From assembly GCA_030148625.1 (NCBI GenBank), contig JASBTC010000182.1, forward strand, positions 1 through 31,793: a stretch of 31,793 bases of DNA. The letters run 5' to 3'. This document shows, piece after piece, positions 14,564-24,025 of this stretch. The DNA is from Sphingobium sp. GTDB lineage: Bacteria > Pseudomonadota > Alphaproteobacteria > Sphingomonadales > Sphingomonadaceae. The first letter of the stretch is position 1, and every line of letters starts with the position of its first letter. The notes beneath the pieces are model-generated. The model did no database searches. It was not told where the DNA came from and worked only from the letters and a program-made list of their open reading frames with translations. Made by a program: the position numbers and the translations under genes.

Positions 14564-16330
14564 ATGCAATCCCCCGAGGCGATCCTCCGCACCACTTTCG
14601 GCTTTCCAGATTTTCGCGGCGTCCAGCGCGATGTCGTCGATCGTGTGATGGCCGGCCGGCGCACGCTGGCGGTCATGCCGACCGGCGCGGGCAAGTCGCT
14701 TTGCTACCAGCTTCCCGCCGTCGCGCTGGAGGGCACGTGTATCGTCCTGTCGCCGCTGATCGCGCTGATGCACGATCAGTTGCGCGCCGCGACCGCGGTC
14801 GGGATCAGGGCGGCGACACTCACATCCGCCGACGACAATCGCGCCGAGACGCTGGCACGTTTCCGTGCCGGCGAGCTCGATCTGCTCTACGCCGCCCCCG
14901 AGCGTGCGACGGGCGAAGGCTTTCGCAACCTGCTGCGCGACGCGAAGGTCGCGCTGTTCGCGATCGACGAAGCGCATTGCGTTTCCGAATGGGGGCATGA
15001 TTTCAGGCCGGACTATCGGCTGCTGCGCCCCTTGCTCGACGAATTCCCCGAGGTTCCGCGGCTGGCGCTGACCGCGACGGCGGACGCGCATACCCGCGAG
15101 GACATTCTCGTCCAGCTCGGCATCCCGCATGAGGGGCTGATCGTCGCGGGATTCGACCGACCCAATATCCGCTACCATATCTCCCCCCGGCAGGGCACGA
15201 CGCAGCAGCTCGCCGATCTCGTCGCCGAACAGCCCGGCCCCGGCATCATCTATGCGCAGACCCGCGCCGCCACCGAGAAGCTCGCCGCTACCCTGTCCGC
15301 CAAGGGGCGCGAGGTGCGCGCCTATCATGCCGGGCTCGATCCCGCGGTGCGCGCGAAGAACCAGCATGACTTCGTCGCCAGCGAGGACATGGTGATGGTC
15401 GCGACGATCGCGTTCGGCATGGGCATCGACAAGCCCGATGTCCGGTTCGTCGCGCATGCCGGCCTGCCCAAGTCGATCGAGGCCTATTATCAGGAGACCG
15501 GCCGCGCCGGTCGCGACGGCGAGCCGTCGATCGCGCATCTGTTCTGGGGTGCCGAGGATTTCGTCCGCGCGCGCCAGCGCATCGGCGAGGTCGAGCCGCA
15601 GCGCCAGCCGGGCGAACGTGCGCGGCTGAGCGCACTCGGCGCGCTCGTCGAAACCGGCGGATGCCGCCGTCGTATCCTGCTCAAGCATTTCGGTGAGAAT
15701 CCGCCCGAGACCTGCGGCAATTGCGACAATTGCCTCAATCCCCCGGCCGCGATCGATGCGACCGAGATGGCGCGCAAATTCCTCTCGGCGGTCTATCGCA
15801 CCGGCCAGAGCTTCGGCGTCGGCCATATCGAATCGGTGCTGCTCGGCCAGTCGACCGACAAGGTGCTCCAGCGCGGCCATAACGCATTGTCGGTCTTCGG
15901 CATCGTCGAGGGTGAAGAGGCGCTGCTGATCAAGCCCGTCGCCCGCGCGCTGCAGCTGCGCGATGCGCTGCGGACGTCGGAACATGGCGGGCTCGAATTC
16001 GGGCCGGAAGCACGCGCGATCCTCAAGGGCGAGCAGGCGCTGGACCTCGTCCTGCCGCCCCGGCGCGAGCGTCGCGGCAAGCGTGGCAGCTCGCCCAATC
16101 CGATCGGCGATCCGCTGTTCGAAGCGCTGCGCGCCAAGCGCCGCGACCTCGCACAGGAAGCCGATGTGCCGCCCTATGTGATCTTCCATGATTCGACGTT
16201 GCGCGAGATGGCGTCGATCCGACCGATCAACCTGGCCGCGCTCGGCCGGATCTCGGGAATCGGCGCGCGCAAGCTCGAAGCTTACGGGGAAGCGTTTCTC
16301 GAGACGATCCTGGAATTCGAGGGGCGGTAG
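14564..16330 (+). CDS. recQ: ATP-dependent DNA helicase RecQ
   Basis: 3'-5' DNA helicase of recombination and fork repair. The 588 residues hold the two RecA-like helicase lobes with motif I TGAGKS (40-45), DEAH box (135-138) and motif VI YYQETGRAGRDG (308-319). The RecQ zinc site uses Cys367, Cys384, Cys387 and Cys390 (ETCGNCDNC), and is followed by a winged-helix (RQC) region. A C-terminal HRDC domain spans about 510-588 (DPLFEALRAKRRDLAQEADVP and ISGIGARKLEAYGEAFL). Length and domain order are normal. The start ATG follows GGGGAAGGCC. It is convergent with ppa, with a REP palindrome between. Confidence 0.96.
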   Translation: MQSPEAILRTTFGFPDFRGVQRDVVDRVMAGRRTLAVMPTGAGKSLCYQLPAVALEGTCIVLSPLIALMHDQLRAATAVGIRAATLTSADDNRAETLARFRAGELDLLYAAPERATGEGFRNLLRDAKVALFAIDEAHCVSEWGHDFRPDYRLLRPLLDEFPEVPRLALTATADAHTREDILVQLGIPHEGLIVAGFDRPNIRYHISPRQGTTQQLADLVAEQPGPGIIYAQTRAATEKLAATLSAKGREVRAYHAGLDPAVRAKNQHDFVASEDMVMVATIAFGMGIDKPDVRFVAHAGLPKSIEAYYQETGRAGRDGEPSIAHLFWGAEDFVRARQRIGEVEPQRQPGERARLSALGALVETGGCRRRILLKHFGENPPETCGNCDNCLNPPAAIDATEMARKFLSAVYRTGQSFGVGHIESVLLGQSTDKVLQRGHNALSVFGIVEGEEALLIKPVARALQLRDALRTSEHGGLEFGPEARAILKGEQALDLVLPPRRERRGKRGSSPNPIGDPLFEALRAKRRDLAQEADVPPYVIFHDSTLREMASIRPINLAALGRISGIGARKLEAYGEAFLETILEFEGR

Positions 16331-16368
16331 GGGCGGGGGCGTTTGGTCTCGGCAGCCGACCCAACAAT

Positions 16369-16457
16369 GTCATCCCCGCGAAAGCGGGGATCCAGCTATT
16401 CCGTGAAGCATCAGGAAAAAGAAGAAGAAGCTGGATTCCCGCTTTCGCGGGAATGAC
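16369..16457. repeat. REP-type palindrome pair between recQ and ppa
   Basis: Left arm 16369-16397 and right arm 16429-16457 (29 nt each) are near-perfect inverted repeats. Each arm is itself a hairpin: CCCCGCGAAAGCGGGG on the left, CCCGCTTTCGCGGG on the right. The loop is purine-rich (GGAAAAAGAAGAAG). This GTCATCCCCGCGAAAGCGG type is among the most common dispersed palindromes in proteobacteria. Confidence 0.88.
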
Positions 16458-16481
16458 ACCCGAAGGGCGTTGGAAAATGGG

Positions 16482-16499
16482 GCTGCCAAGACTGGCAGC
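16482..16499 (-). terminator. Possible terminator of ppa
   Basis: On the minus strand GCTGCCA, loop GTCT, TGGCAGC lies 5 nt past the ppa stop and is followed by CCCATTTTCC. The stem is only 7 bp and the T run is short. Confidence 0.5.
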
Positions 16500-16504
16500 A
16501 GGCC

Positions 16505-17038
16505 TTACTTCGCCTTCTTCGCCGCCTCGATCGCTTCGACGACGATCCGGCGGGCTTCGGTGGCGTCGCCCCAGCTGCCGATCCGCACCCATTTCTTGGG
16601 TTCGAGATCCTTATAGTGGGTGAAGAAATGCTCGATCTGCTGCATGACGATCGCGGGCAGATGCTCTTTCTCGTCGACATTCTCATAATAGGGGAAGGTG
16701 CCGTCGACCGGCACGGTCAGCAGCTTCTCGTCGCCGCCGGCCTCGTCCTCAAGCTTGAGCACCGCGATCGGGCGGACGCGGACGACGCAACCGGGAATGA
16801 AGGGCGACCGTGCCACGACCAGCGCGTCGAGCGGATCGCCGTCGGGCGACAGGGTATGGGGCACGAAGCCGTAATTCGCCGGATAGCGCATCGGCGTGTG
16901 AAGGATGCGGTCGACGAACAGCGCGCCCGACTTCTTGTCGAACTCGTACTTCACCGGCTCCCCGCCGACGGGGACTTCGATGATCACGTTCAGGCTTTCC
17001 GGCGGATTGTCGCCCACCGGGATCAGGTCGATATTCAT
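16505..17038 (-). CDS. ppa: Inorganic pyrophosphatase (family I)
   Basis: Hydrolyses pyrophosphate to phosphate in the cytoplasm, pulling biosynthetic reactions forward. The 177 residues are the normal length. The family signature DGDPLD is at 66-71 (metal-binding Asp66, Asp68, Asp71), with KYEFDKKSG (30-38), RYPANYGFVPHT (51-62) and the C-terminal FFTHYKDLEPKKWVRIGSW. The start ATG at 17038 lies 11 nt after the stop of the M61 peptidase gene on the same strand, so read-through transcription is likely. Confidence 0.97.
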   Translation of the reverse strand: MNIDLIPVGDNPPESLNVIIEVPVGGEPVKYEFDKKSGALFVDRILHTPMRYPANYGFVPHTLSPDGDPLDALVVARSPFIPGCVVRVRPIAVLKLEDEAGGDEKLLTVPVDGTFPYYENVDEKEHLPAIVMQQIEHFFTHYKDLEPKKWVRIGSWGDATEARRIVVEAIEAAKKAK

Positions 17039-17049
17039 GCTATTCCGTT

Positions 17050-18954
17050 TCAGGATCGTGGTGACAGAAGCTTGTCCAGGCTGCCCTCTCCGGCGCCGAT
17101 TTTTTCGAAGCGCGGATAGCGCAGCCCGCCACGATAGTCGATGGCTACGTCACGATAGCGATCGCCCGATTTCACGAGCAGCCGGACCGGCGCCTTGCCG
17201 TCCTTCGCATCGGTGATCGCGGTCCGGATGCCGTCGCCCGAATAGGCGCGGTTGTTGACGGCGACGATCTCGTCATCGACCGTCATCCCCTTGTCGAACG
17301 CCGGCGAGTCCCAGACGACCTGGCTGATCTTGCCGCCCTTTCCGACCGTCAGGCCGAGCGAATAGACGAGGTCGACCGATTCGCCCGTCCGCTCCGCATC
17401 CTTGATCGCGCCCGTCGGCGTTTCGCCATAGGTCAGGCGATAGCCGCCCTTGGTGAAGCCGTTCAGCGGCGCGCCCTTGGCGGTCTCGCCCAGACGCTGC
17501 GTCAGGAATGCCGACCAGTCATAGGCGACGATGCCGTTGAGTGCCGAGACGACATCGTTGAACTCGTATGTGCTCGTGCCCCAGTCGCCGTCACGCCCCT
17601 GGAAGAAGGCGCGCGCGAAATCGTCGAGGCCGCGAGCGCCCGCGGTCTTCTCGCGGATGATCGCATCGGCTTCGAGCCAGACCAGCATGCCTTCATTGTA
17701 ATAATCCTCGGACCGCTGCCAGCTCGTCCAGCCCTTGGGGCGCCGTGCGGTGATCACCGGATCGTTGGTGGTGTCGCGCAGGGGGCGCCAGTCGCGCCCG
17801 CGGCGGATGTCGAGATTGGCGGCGACGGCGGCGAGCGCATCGAGCGTTTCCTGCTTGGTGAAGAGCCCGGATCGCGCGGCAAGCACATAGCCCCAGAGCT
17901 GGGTCTGGCCTTCATAAACCCAGAGCAGGTCGTCGTTCATCGGCGTGTTGAAATTGGGCGTCCAATTGCCCGCCGGCCGGCGGAACTTGCCGTTCCAGCT
18001 ATGGGTGAATTCGTGCGGCAACAGCCCGCGCCGTCCCGGCCCCTTGTCCCATTCGGTGAAATATTCGGGGTTTACGCCGTTTTCGGACGATCGGTGATGC
18101 TCGAGCCCGATCCCGCCCATCTGCTTGGTGAGTGCCAGCAGAAATTCGTAACGATCATATTGCTGCGATCCGAACAGCTTGATCGCCTGGTCGACCAGTT
18201 TCCTGTGCGCGTCGATCTGCGCCGGGGTGGCGGCGAGGTTCGCCGCGTCATCGGCAACGATATTGAGCCGGACGCGGGGAGCGAGCTGCTCCTGACGGAA
18301 ATGCCTGCCCGCGAAGACCGGCGAATCGATCAGCGTCTCATAGTCGGTGGTGTCATAGACATAGGTCGATCCCGTCGCGCGCGACGGCAGGCCCGATGCC
18401 GCTTTCCAGCCATCGGGATAGGTGACGGTGGCGCGCACCGGGATGCGGCGCGTGAAATAGCCCGCCGGATAGAGCGAGACCATTTCGAACTGCAGGTTCA
18501 TCATCGCCGGGGTGATCACGATGCGGCCCTGATCGCCCTGGGTGGCGGACACGAAATCGAATGCGATGTCGAGCTGACGCGTGCCCGCCGGCACGTCGAT
18601 ATGGAAGGCATAGACGTCCAGATTGTCGCGGCGCCAGGCGAGCGTCTTGCCGCCTGCCATGATCCGGAGCCCCGCCAGCTTCTCGATCTCGCCGCGCGGC
18701 GCGTGCTTGCCCGGCAGCCATTTGGAGAAGAGCAGGGTCATCGGGCCGGATTTGGTGACCGGAATGACCTGCTTCACCTTCAGGATCGCGCGGTCGACAT
18801 CGGTCGCGTCGACGTCGAGCGTCATCGTGCCCGGATAGGCGATATCGCGCGGTGCCGGGATCGTGTCGGCGAGCAAGGCGGGCTGGGGCAGCGTGTTCTG
18901 GGCAAAAGCGGGGGCTGCGGCGAGGAGCAGCGGAAACATCAGGCAGGATTTCAT
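17050..18954 (-). CDS. M61-family metallopeptidase with PDZ domain, exported
   Basis: 634-residue exported peptidase related to Sphingomonas glycyl aminopeptidase. A signal peptide (MKSCLMFPLLLAAAPAFA) is followed by an N-terminal beta domain (about 30-235), then a thermolysin-like catalytic domain. The latter has GGIGLEHHRSS (280-290), zinc motif HEFTH (314-318) and the third ligand in WVYEGQTQLWG (Glu348). A C-terminal PDZ-like region (about 540-615) contains SPAFDKGMTVDDEIVAVNNRAY. The frame is open to 19053, but the signal peptide sets the start at ATG 18954. It acts in the periplasm or outside; natural substrates are unknown. It sits between a DUF1345 gene and ppa on the same strand. Confidence 0.93.
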   Translation of the reverse strand: MKSCLMFPLLLAAAPAFAQNTLPQPALLADTIPAPRDIAYPGTMTLDVDATDVDRAILKVKQVIPVTKSGPMTLLFSKWLPGKHAPRGEIEKLAGLRIMAGGKTLAWRRDNLDVYAFHIDVPAGTRQLDIAFDFVSATQGDQGRIVITPAMMNLQFEMVSLYPAGYFTRRIPVRATVTYPDGWKAASGLPSRATGSTYVYDTTDYETLIDSPVFAGRHFRQEQLAPRVRLNIVADDAANLAATPAQIDAHRKLVDQAIKLFGSQQYDRYEFLLALTKQMGGIGLEHHRSSENGVNPEYFTEWDKGPGRRGLLPHEFTHSWNGKFRRPAGNWTPNFNTPMNDDLLWVYEGQTQLWGYVLAARSGLFTKQETLDALAAVAANLDIRRGRDWRPLRDTTNDPVITARRPKGWTSWQRSEDYYNEGMLVWLEADAIIREKTAGARGLDDFARAFFQGRDGDWGTSTYEFNDVVSALNGIVAYDWSAFLTQRLGETAKGAPLNGFTKGGYRLTYGETPTGAIKDAERTGESVDLVYSLGLTVGKGGKISQVVWDSPAFDKGMTVDDEIVAVNNRAYSGDGIRTAITDAKDGKAPVRLLVKSGDRYRDVAIDYRGGLRYPRFEKIGAGEGSLDKLLSPRS

Positions 18955-19018
18955 GGACGGCTTTCGAGGGGAGGGTGAAACCCCCAATTTACCCCTCCAT
19001 GCACGAAGGTCCAGCCCG

Positions 19019-19666
19019 TCAGCTGCCGCCCAGCGCGTTGATCGTGAAGGCAAGTATGCCGATATTGAAGATGAAGGCCGCCACGCTCTGCAGCAATGCG
19101 ACTCGCCGCATATGGCGTGTCGCGATCGTCACGTCGGAGGTCTGGAAAGTCATGCCGAGCGTGAAGCTGAAATAGAAGAAGTCGGGATAGTCGGGTTCCT
19201 TCGTGCCCGGAAACTCGAGGCCGCCGCGATCGCCGCCCTTGCCGGGCAGATAATGAAGATGCGCATAGTGGAGCGCGAAGGCGGTATTGGCGAAGGTCCA
19301 GGCCAGCACCAGGGTGGTCACGATCAGCGCGATCGCGCCGCCGCCCGGCGTACCGCGCTGGGCGAGCACCGAGGCGATCGTCACGAGGACGACCAGCGCC
19401 AATATGACGGTCAGCAGCAGCAGGATGGCGCGATTGGCATCGTTGCGCGCGGCGCTGGCGCGCATCGCATTCGCGTCATAGCCGAGCAGCGAGACGATCG
19501 AGGCGAGGAAGATCGCGGCGGCGGCGCTGAACCCCGCCAATATGGCGTGACGCCAGTCCATCCATTGTGCGGCGGCGGCGACGCCGACGATCAGCGCAAC
19601 GCCGAACAGCAGGAATCGCGGCGGCGCGATCCGGTTGCCGATGCCTTTTGCGTGTCGTTCCGTCAT
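19019..19666 (-). CDS. DUF1345 family membrane protein
   Basis: 215-residue polytopic inner-membrane protein with about five helices: FLLFGVALIVGVAAAAQW, ILAGFSAAAAIFLASIVSLLG, AILLLLTVILALVVLVTIASVL, GGAIALIVTTLVLAWTFANTA and a C-terminal one near VAAFIFNIGILAFTINAL. The DUF1345 hallmark PDYPDFFYFSFTLGMTFQTSD lies at about 159-179, resembling an ion-channel pore region, but function is not established. The start is ATG 19666. It is 64 nt upstream of the M61 gene on the same strand and divergent from hisS across only 50 nt. Confidence 0.88.
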   Translation of the reverse strand: MTERHAKGIGNRIAPPRFLLFGVALIVGVAAAAQWMDWRHAILAGFSAAAAIFLASIVSLLGYDANAMRASAARNDANRAILLLLTVILALVVLVTIASVLAQRGTPGGGAIALIVTTLVLAWTFANTAFALHYAHLHYLPGKGGDRGGLEFPGTKEPDYPDFFYFSFTLGMTFQTSDVTIATRHMRRVALLQSVAAFIFNIGILAFTINALGGS

Positions 19667-19716
19667 CGTCGAGCACGCTAGCGGTTTCGCCCACTCTTCA
19701 CTAGAGAGCGCAACCT

Positions 19717-20961
19717 ATGGCTCAGACACCCAATCGCATCCGTGGCACCCAGGACATGCTGGGCGAAACCCAGCGCGCATTCGCGCATGTCGTCGACGCG
19801 TTCGATCGTGTGCGGCGGCTTTACGGCTTCCAGCGCGTCGAAACCCCCGTGTTCGAGGCGACCGCGGTCTTCTCTCGCTCGCTGGGCGAGACCACCGATG
19901 TCGTATCCAAGGAAATGTACAGCTTCGAGGATCGCGGCGGCGATTCCCTGACCCTGCGTCCCGAATTCACCGCGGGCATCGCGCGCGCCTATCTGACCGA
20001 GGGCTGGCAGCAATTCACCCCGCTCAAACTGGCAACCCATGGTCCGCTGTTCCGTTATGAGCGCCCGCAAAAGGGACGTTTCCGGCAATTCCATCAGCTC
20101 GATGCCGAGATCATCGGCACCGATCAGCCGACCGCCGATGTCGAACTGCTCGTGCTCGGCCAGCAAGTGCTCGACGAACTCGGCATTGCCGACGGGGTGA
20201 CGCTCAACCTCAATACGCTGGGTGATGCCGAGACGCGGACCGCGTGGCGCGACGCGCTTGTCGCGCACTTCACCGCCAATCGCGACCAGCTCTCCGAGCA
20301 GAGCCTCGAGCGGCTGGAGAAGAATCCGCTGCGCATCCTCGACAGCAAGGAAGCGCAGGACCGGCCGATCGCCGATTCCGCGCCGCCGATCGACGATTAT
20401 CTGTCGGCGGAAGCGGGGGCCTTTTTCGAAAAGGTGACGCGCGGACTCGATGCGGCGAAGGTCGCCTGGACGCGCGACCCGCGTCTCGTGCGCGGGCTCG
20501 ATTATTATCGCCACACCGCGTTCGAATTCATCACCGACCGGCTGGGCGCGCAAGGCACGGTGCTGGGCGGCGGCCGTTATGACGGACTGATCGGCCAGCT
20601 CGGCGGGCCGGAGACGCCCGCTGTCGGCTGGGCGGCCGGGATCGAACGGCTGGCGATGCTGATCGCGCAGCCCGCGCCCGAGGCGCCGGTCGCTGTGCTG
20701 GTGCCGCTCGGCGCCGCCGCCGAAGCGCAGGCGATCGCGCTGATCGCCGATCTGCGCCGCGCCGGCATCGCCGCAGATATGGGCTTTTCGGGCAATATGA
20801 AGAAGCGGATGACGCGCGCATCGGCGAGCGGCGCGACCTTCGCGGTGATCCTGGGCGATGATGAGGTCGCCAAGGGCGTCGCTTCGGTCAAGCGGCTGGC
20901 GACGGGGCAGCAGAACGAAGTCGCGCTCGACGCCATTGTCGGGGCGATCGGCAACGGATGA
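19717..20961 (+). CDS. hisS: Histidyl-tRNA synthetase
   Basis: Charges tRNA-His with histidine. The 414-residue class II synthetase has motif 1 around [19 protein letters not shown], motif 2 at [19 protein letters not shown], and the histidine-specific [15 protein letters not shown]. Motif 3 is in [17 protein letters not shown]-terminal anticodon-binding domain begins near PVAVLVPLG. The start ATG at 19717 gives the usual [15 protein letters not shown]. Its stop overlaps the prfA start (ATGA), implying coupling in a translation-factor operon with prfA and prmC. Confidence 0.96.
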   Translation: MAQTPNRIRGTQDMLGETQRAFAHVVDAFDRVRRLYGFQRVETPVFEATAVFSRSLGETTDVVSKEMYSFEDRGGDSLTLRPEFTAGIARAYLTEGWQQFTPLKLATHGPLFRYERPQKGRFRQFHQLDAEIIGTDQPTADVELLVLGQQVLDELGIADGVTLNLNTLGDAETRTAWRDALVAHFTANRDQLSEQSLERLEKNPLRILDSKEAQDRPIADSAPPIDDYLSAEAGAFFEKVTRGLDAAKVAWTRDPRLVRGLDYYRHTAFEFITDRLGAQGTVLGGGRYDGLIGQLGGPETPAVGWAAGIERLAMLIAQPAPEAPVAVLVPLGAAAEAQAIALIADLRRAGIAADMGFSGNMKKRMTRASASGATFAVILGDDEVAKGVASVKRLATGQQNEVALDAIVGAIGNG

Positions 20962-22040
20962 CCCGGATCTCGGCCGAACGCATCGCCGCCATCGAGGCGC
21001 GGCGTGACGAATTGCAGGCGATGCTCGCCACCGCGGATCTGCCGCCCGATCGCTTCGTCGCGGCATCCAAGGAATATGCGGAGATCGAACCGGTTGCCGT
21101 GGCCGCCGGCGAAGTGCGCCGGCTGCGCGCCGAGATCGTCGTGCTGGGCGAGATGGCGCAGGATCCCGATGGCGACATCCGCCAGATGGCGAGCGAGGAA
21201 CTGGCCGACATCAACGCACGCATGCCCGAGGCGGAGCGTGCGCTCGCCATCAGGCTGCTGCCGCGCGACGCCGCGGACGAGCGCCCGGCCATGCTCGAGA
21301 TCCGGGCGGGGACGGGTGGCGACGAGGCAGCGCTGTTCGCGGGCGACCTGTTCCGCATGTACAGCCGCTATGCCGAAAACCGGGGCTGGCGCGTCGAGCT
21401 GATCTCGGCGAGCGCGTCGGACATTGGCGGCTACAAGGAAGTCGTTGCGAGCGTGACGGGGCAGGGCGTGTTCGCCCGGCTCAAGTTCGAAAGCGGCGTC
21501 CACCGTGTCCAGCGCGTTCCCGTCACCGAATCGGGCGGCCGCATCCATACTTCGGCAGCGACGGTCGCGGTGCTGCCCGAGCCGGAAGAGGTCGATGTCC
21601 ATATCGAGGACAAGGATCTGCGCATCGACGTGTTCCGCGCTTCGGGATCGGGTGGTCAGCATGTGAACACCACCGATTCTGCGGTGCGCATCACCCACTT
21701 GCCCAGCGGCCTCGTCGTCAGCCAGCAGGACGAGAAATCGCAGCACAAGAACAAGGCCAAGGCGATGAAGGTGCTGCGCGCGCGGCTCTACGAGCTGGAG
21801 CGCGAGCGCCTGGCCAGCGCACAGGCCGGCGCGCGCAAGTCGATGGTCGGATCGGGTGACCGCTCCGAACGCATCCGCACCTATAATTTCCCGCAGGGAC
21901 GAGTGACCGATCACCGGATCAACCTGACCCTGCATCGGCTGCCCGAGATCCTCGAAGGGCAGCTCGACGAGCTGATCTCCACGCTCATCGCCGAGGATCA
22001 GGCCGAGCGGCTGGCGAATCTGGATGCCGGAAACAGTTGA
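20958..22040 (+). CDS. prfA: Peptide chain release factor 1
   Basis: Recognises UAA and UAG stop codons and triggers release of the finished peptide on the ribosome. The 360 residues carry the codon-reading tripeptide Pro-Val-Thr at 188-190 (a PxT motif, same position as PAT in E. coli) and the catalytic GGQ at 232-234 within [20 protein letters not shown]. The GGQ glutamine is the target of the methyltransferase encoded next, prmC, whose start lies inside prfA (17-nt overlap). ATG 20958 overlaps the hisS stop by four bases. Confidence 0.98.
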   Translation: MTRISAERIAAIEARRDELQAMLATADLPPDRFVAASKEYAEIEPVAVAAGEVRRLRAEIVVLGEMAQDPDGDIRQMASEELADINARMPEAERALAIRLLPRDAADERPAMLEIRAGTGGDEAALFAGDLFRMYSRYAENRGWRVELISASASDIGGYKEVVASVTGQGVFARLKFESGVHRVQRVPVTESGGRIHTSAATVAVLPEPEEVDVHIEDKDLRIDVFRASGSGGQHVNTTDSAVRITHLPSGLVVSQQDEKSQHKNKAKAMKVLRARLYELERERLASAQAGARKSMVGSGDRSERIRTYNFPQGRVTDHRINLTLHRLPEILEGQLDELISTLIAEDQAERLANLDAGNS

Positions 22041-22848
22041 CGCGGCGCTGCGCGCGGCGGCGACGCGGCTGGCGGATGCAAGCGCGACGCCGCGGCTCGA
22101 TGCCGAGCTGCTGATGGCGCATATATTGGGCCTTTCGCGCAGCGCATTGCTGATGGGGCGGCGCGACACGCCCGAGCCCAGGGGCTTCGCTGCGCTTATC
22201 GCCCGCCGTGCGGCGGGCGAACCGATCGCCTATCTCACCGGACAGCGGGACTTCTGGACGATCAGCCTGTCGGTCGGTCCCGGCGTGCTGAGTCCGCGCC
22301 CCGACAGCGAGACGCTGATCGAAGCGGCGGTCGATCATTTCGGATCGCGGGGGCCGGCGCGCATCCTCGATCTCGGCACCGGGCCGGGCACGCTGCTGCT
22401 CGCCGCGCTCGATCAATGGCCCCAGGCCACCGGCATCGGGATCGACGCGTCGCCCCACGCACTCGGCATCGCGCGCGACAATGCGGCGCGGCTGGGCATG
22501 GGTGCACGGGCGCGCTTCGCGCCGGGGGACTGGGCGCAAGGGATCGACGAGCGGTTCGATCTGGTCCTGTGCAACCCGCCCTATATCGGCACCGGCGAGG
22601 CATTGCCGGTCGATGTCGCCGGCCATGAGCCCGCCGAGGCGCTCTATGCCGGGGCTGACGGGCTCGATGCCTATCGCATCGTCGTGCCGCAGATCGTCGG
22701 GCTGGTCGCGCCGGGCGGGCTGGCCGCGGTCGAGATCGGCGCGTCGCAGCGCGATGCGGTGTCCGCGCTGTTCGCGGCACAGGACGCCGCCGTCACCTGT
22801 CGACGGGATCTGGCGGGTCAGGACCGCGCCATCCTGTTCGCGCGATAA
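22024..22848 (+). CDS. prmC: Release factor glutamine methyltransferase
   Basis: Transfers methyl from S-adenosylmethionine to the glutamine of the GGQ motif of release factors. The 274 residues have the N-terminal helical domain, the SAM-binding motif [16 protein letters not shown] (about 115-130) and the substrate-binding NPPY at 184-187. The start ATG at 22024 overlaps the end of prfA by 17 nt in another frame, so translation is probably coupled, in keeping with PrfA being its substrate. After its stop a separate promoter serves the DUF4167 gene. Confidence 0.95.
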   Translation: MPETVDAALRAAATRLADASATPRLDAELLMAHILGLSRSALLMGRRDTPEPRGFAALIARRAAGEPIAYLTGQRDFWTISLSVGPGVLSPRPDSETLIEAAVDHFGSRGPARILDLGTGPGTLLLAALDQWPQATGIGIDASPHALGIARDNAARLGMGARARFAPGDWAQGIDERFDLVLCNPPYIGTGEALPVDVAGHEPAEALYAGADGLDAYRIVVPQIVGLVAPGGLAAVEIGASQRDAVSALFAAQDAAVTCRRDLAGQDRAILFAR

Positions 22849-22874
22849 TCGCGACCGGTCGATCAGATTACCCC

Positions 22875-22903
22875 TTGGCCTTGGCCCTTCGGATCGCTAG
22901 ATA
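22875..22903 (+). promoter_or_regulatory. Promoter for the DUF4167 gene
   Basis: TTGGCC (22875-22880) and TAGATA (22898-22903) are 17 nt apart, and the -10 box is followed by GGGG as in the boxes at 7889 and 12589. Transcription would start near 22910, leaving a leader of about 205 nt. Confidence 0.6.
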
Positions 22904-22909
22904 GGGGTC

Positions 22910-23117
22910 AGGGACGGGCAGATCGACAGCTTATAGCGCTGGATTTGCCGTACCCCTGCCCCCATGGTCATGCTGTCGCTGAGGTCCATATGGATCGCGG
23001 CAGAAGGATGGGAAGCGTCTGCTCCAAGAGCGGGCGCCGCACCCGGATGGGGGCTGTGTACGGGAAGACCGGGAGCGTCGTGTTAAGTACGCCAAGAGCG
23101 AGGACACCAGTCACTTG
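22910..23117 (+). other. Long 5' leader of the DUF4167 gene
   Basis: If the promoter at 22875-22903 is right, this stretch is transcribed before the start codon. It contains an inverted repeat CGACAGC (22924-22930) / GCTGTCG (22972-22978) and CCCGG/CCGGG pairs near 23042-23073. A 40-codon frame (22964-23086) lacks a ribosome site. I cannot match it to a known riboregulator. Confidence 0.4.
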
Positions 23118-23951
23118 ATGAACAACCGTCAGCAGTCCGGCCGCCGTCGCGGCCGCGGCGGCCAGCGCCCACAGGGCGGTCCTGGCCGTCCCGAGCAAGG
23201 CAATCGCATCGACAATCGTGCGCGCGGCAATGCCAGCCAGCTGCTCGAGAAATACAAGACCCTCGCCCGCGACGCGCAAACGCAGGGCGATCGCGTCATG
23301 ACCGAATATTATCTCCAGTTCGCGGACCATTATTTCCGCGTGCTGAGCGAGAGCCGGGCGCGCTTCGAGGAAAATCGCCGTCCGCGCGACGAGTATCAGG
23401 ACGATGAGGACGACAGCGACGAGAACCGCGCCGAAGGCGGCAATGACGCCGATTATGGCGATCAGGATCGTGAGCAGGATCGCAGCGAGCAACGCCGCGA
23501 ACGCCCGCGCCGTGATGATCGGGAAGTCCGCGAGGCACGCGAGCCCCGTGAAGCACGGGAGCCCCGCGAGGCACGCGAACCGCGTGAGCAGCGCCCGCGT
23601 GAGGCGCGTGAACCCCGCGAAGCCAGGGAGCCCCGTGAGCGGCGCCCGCGCCAGGAGCCCGTCCAGGCTCAGCTGGAGATCGACGTCGAGCCCGTCGCGG
23701 TGAGCGAGGAACGTGCCGAGCCGCGGCCGGCGCGCGGCCTGCGTCCGCGCCGCAACGGTGTCGCCAATGGTCACCATCGTACTGAAGACGCCGTCGGGAT
23801 CGAGGCCGATCGCCTGCCGCCCTCCTTCGGCATCCGTGCCGAGGAAAGCGCGCCAGCGCCCGAGATTGCCGAAGCCGAGCCGGAAGCCGCACCGGCGCCC
23901 AAGCGCCGCGGCCGGCCACGCAAGGTGGTCGAAGTACCAGCGGAGGGCTGA
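23118..23951 (+). CDS. DUF4167 family protein
   Basis: 277-residue soluble, highly charged protein of a family typical of alphaproteobacteria and commonly found beside prmC/prfA. The N-terminus is Arg/Gly-rich (NNRQQSGRRRGRGGQRPQGG), suggestive of RNA binding. The conserved DUF4167 core follows (ASQLLEKYKTLARDAQTQGDR, MTEYYLQFADHYFRVLSES). The middle (about 135-185) is a run of REAREPREAREP units, and the tail ends in an AT-hook-like PKRRGRPRKVVE. Function is unknown; a nucleic-acid role is inferred from composition. The start is ATG 23118; an adjacent in-frame TTG at 23115 has slightly better ribosome-site spacing and cannot be excluded. Confidence 0.88.
   Translation: MNNRQQSGRRRGRGGQRPQGGPGRPEQGNRIDNRARGNASQLLEKYKTLARDAQTQGDRVMTEYYLQFADHYFRVLSESRARFEENRRPRDEYQDDEDDSDENRAEGGNDADYGDQDREQDRSEQRRERPRRDDREVREAREPREAREPREAREPREQRPREAREPREAREPRERRPRQEPVQAQLEIDVEPVAVSEERAEPRPARGLRPRRNGVANGHHRTEDAVGIEADRLPPSFGIRAEESAPAPEIAEAEPEAAPAPKRRGRPRKVVEVPAEG
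23524..23655 (+). repeat. In-frame short tandem repeats (REAREP units) in the DUF4167 gene
   Basis: Nine- and eighteen-nt units of the form GAGGCACGCGAGCCCCGT recur with synonymous drift, encoding alternating Arg-Glu-Ala and Arg-Glu-Pro. Confidence 0.75.
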
Positions 23952-23973
23952 GCGCTCCGAATCGATTGACTTT

Positions 23974-24007
23974 GAAGGGCGGCACCGCGAGGCGTCGCCC
24001 TTCCTTT
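23974..24007 (+). terminator. Terminator after the DUF4167 gene
   Basis: GAAGGGCG (23974-23981) pairs with CGCCCTTC (23996-24003) and is followed by CTTTT. It lies 22 nt past the DUF4167 stop and 19 nt before the porin start. Confidence 0.7.
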
Positions 24008-24025
24008 TGGCGAAGAGGATGTGTG

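Noticed and set aside
14423..16189. 588-residue minus-strand open frame covering recQ
   Set aside because: Shadow of recQ; no domain resemblance.
22964..23086. 40-codon plus-strand frame in the DUF4167 leader as a regulatory upstream peptide
   Set aside because: No ribosome site and no stalling-peptide features.
23524..23655. CRISPR-like array from the repeats in the DUF4167 gene
   Set aside because: Units are 9-18 nt, contiguous, in frame, without spacers; they are coding repeats.
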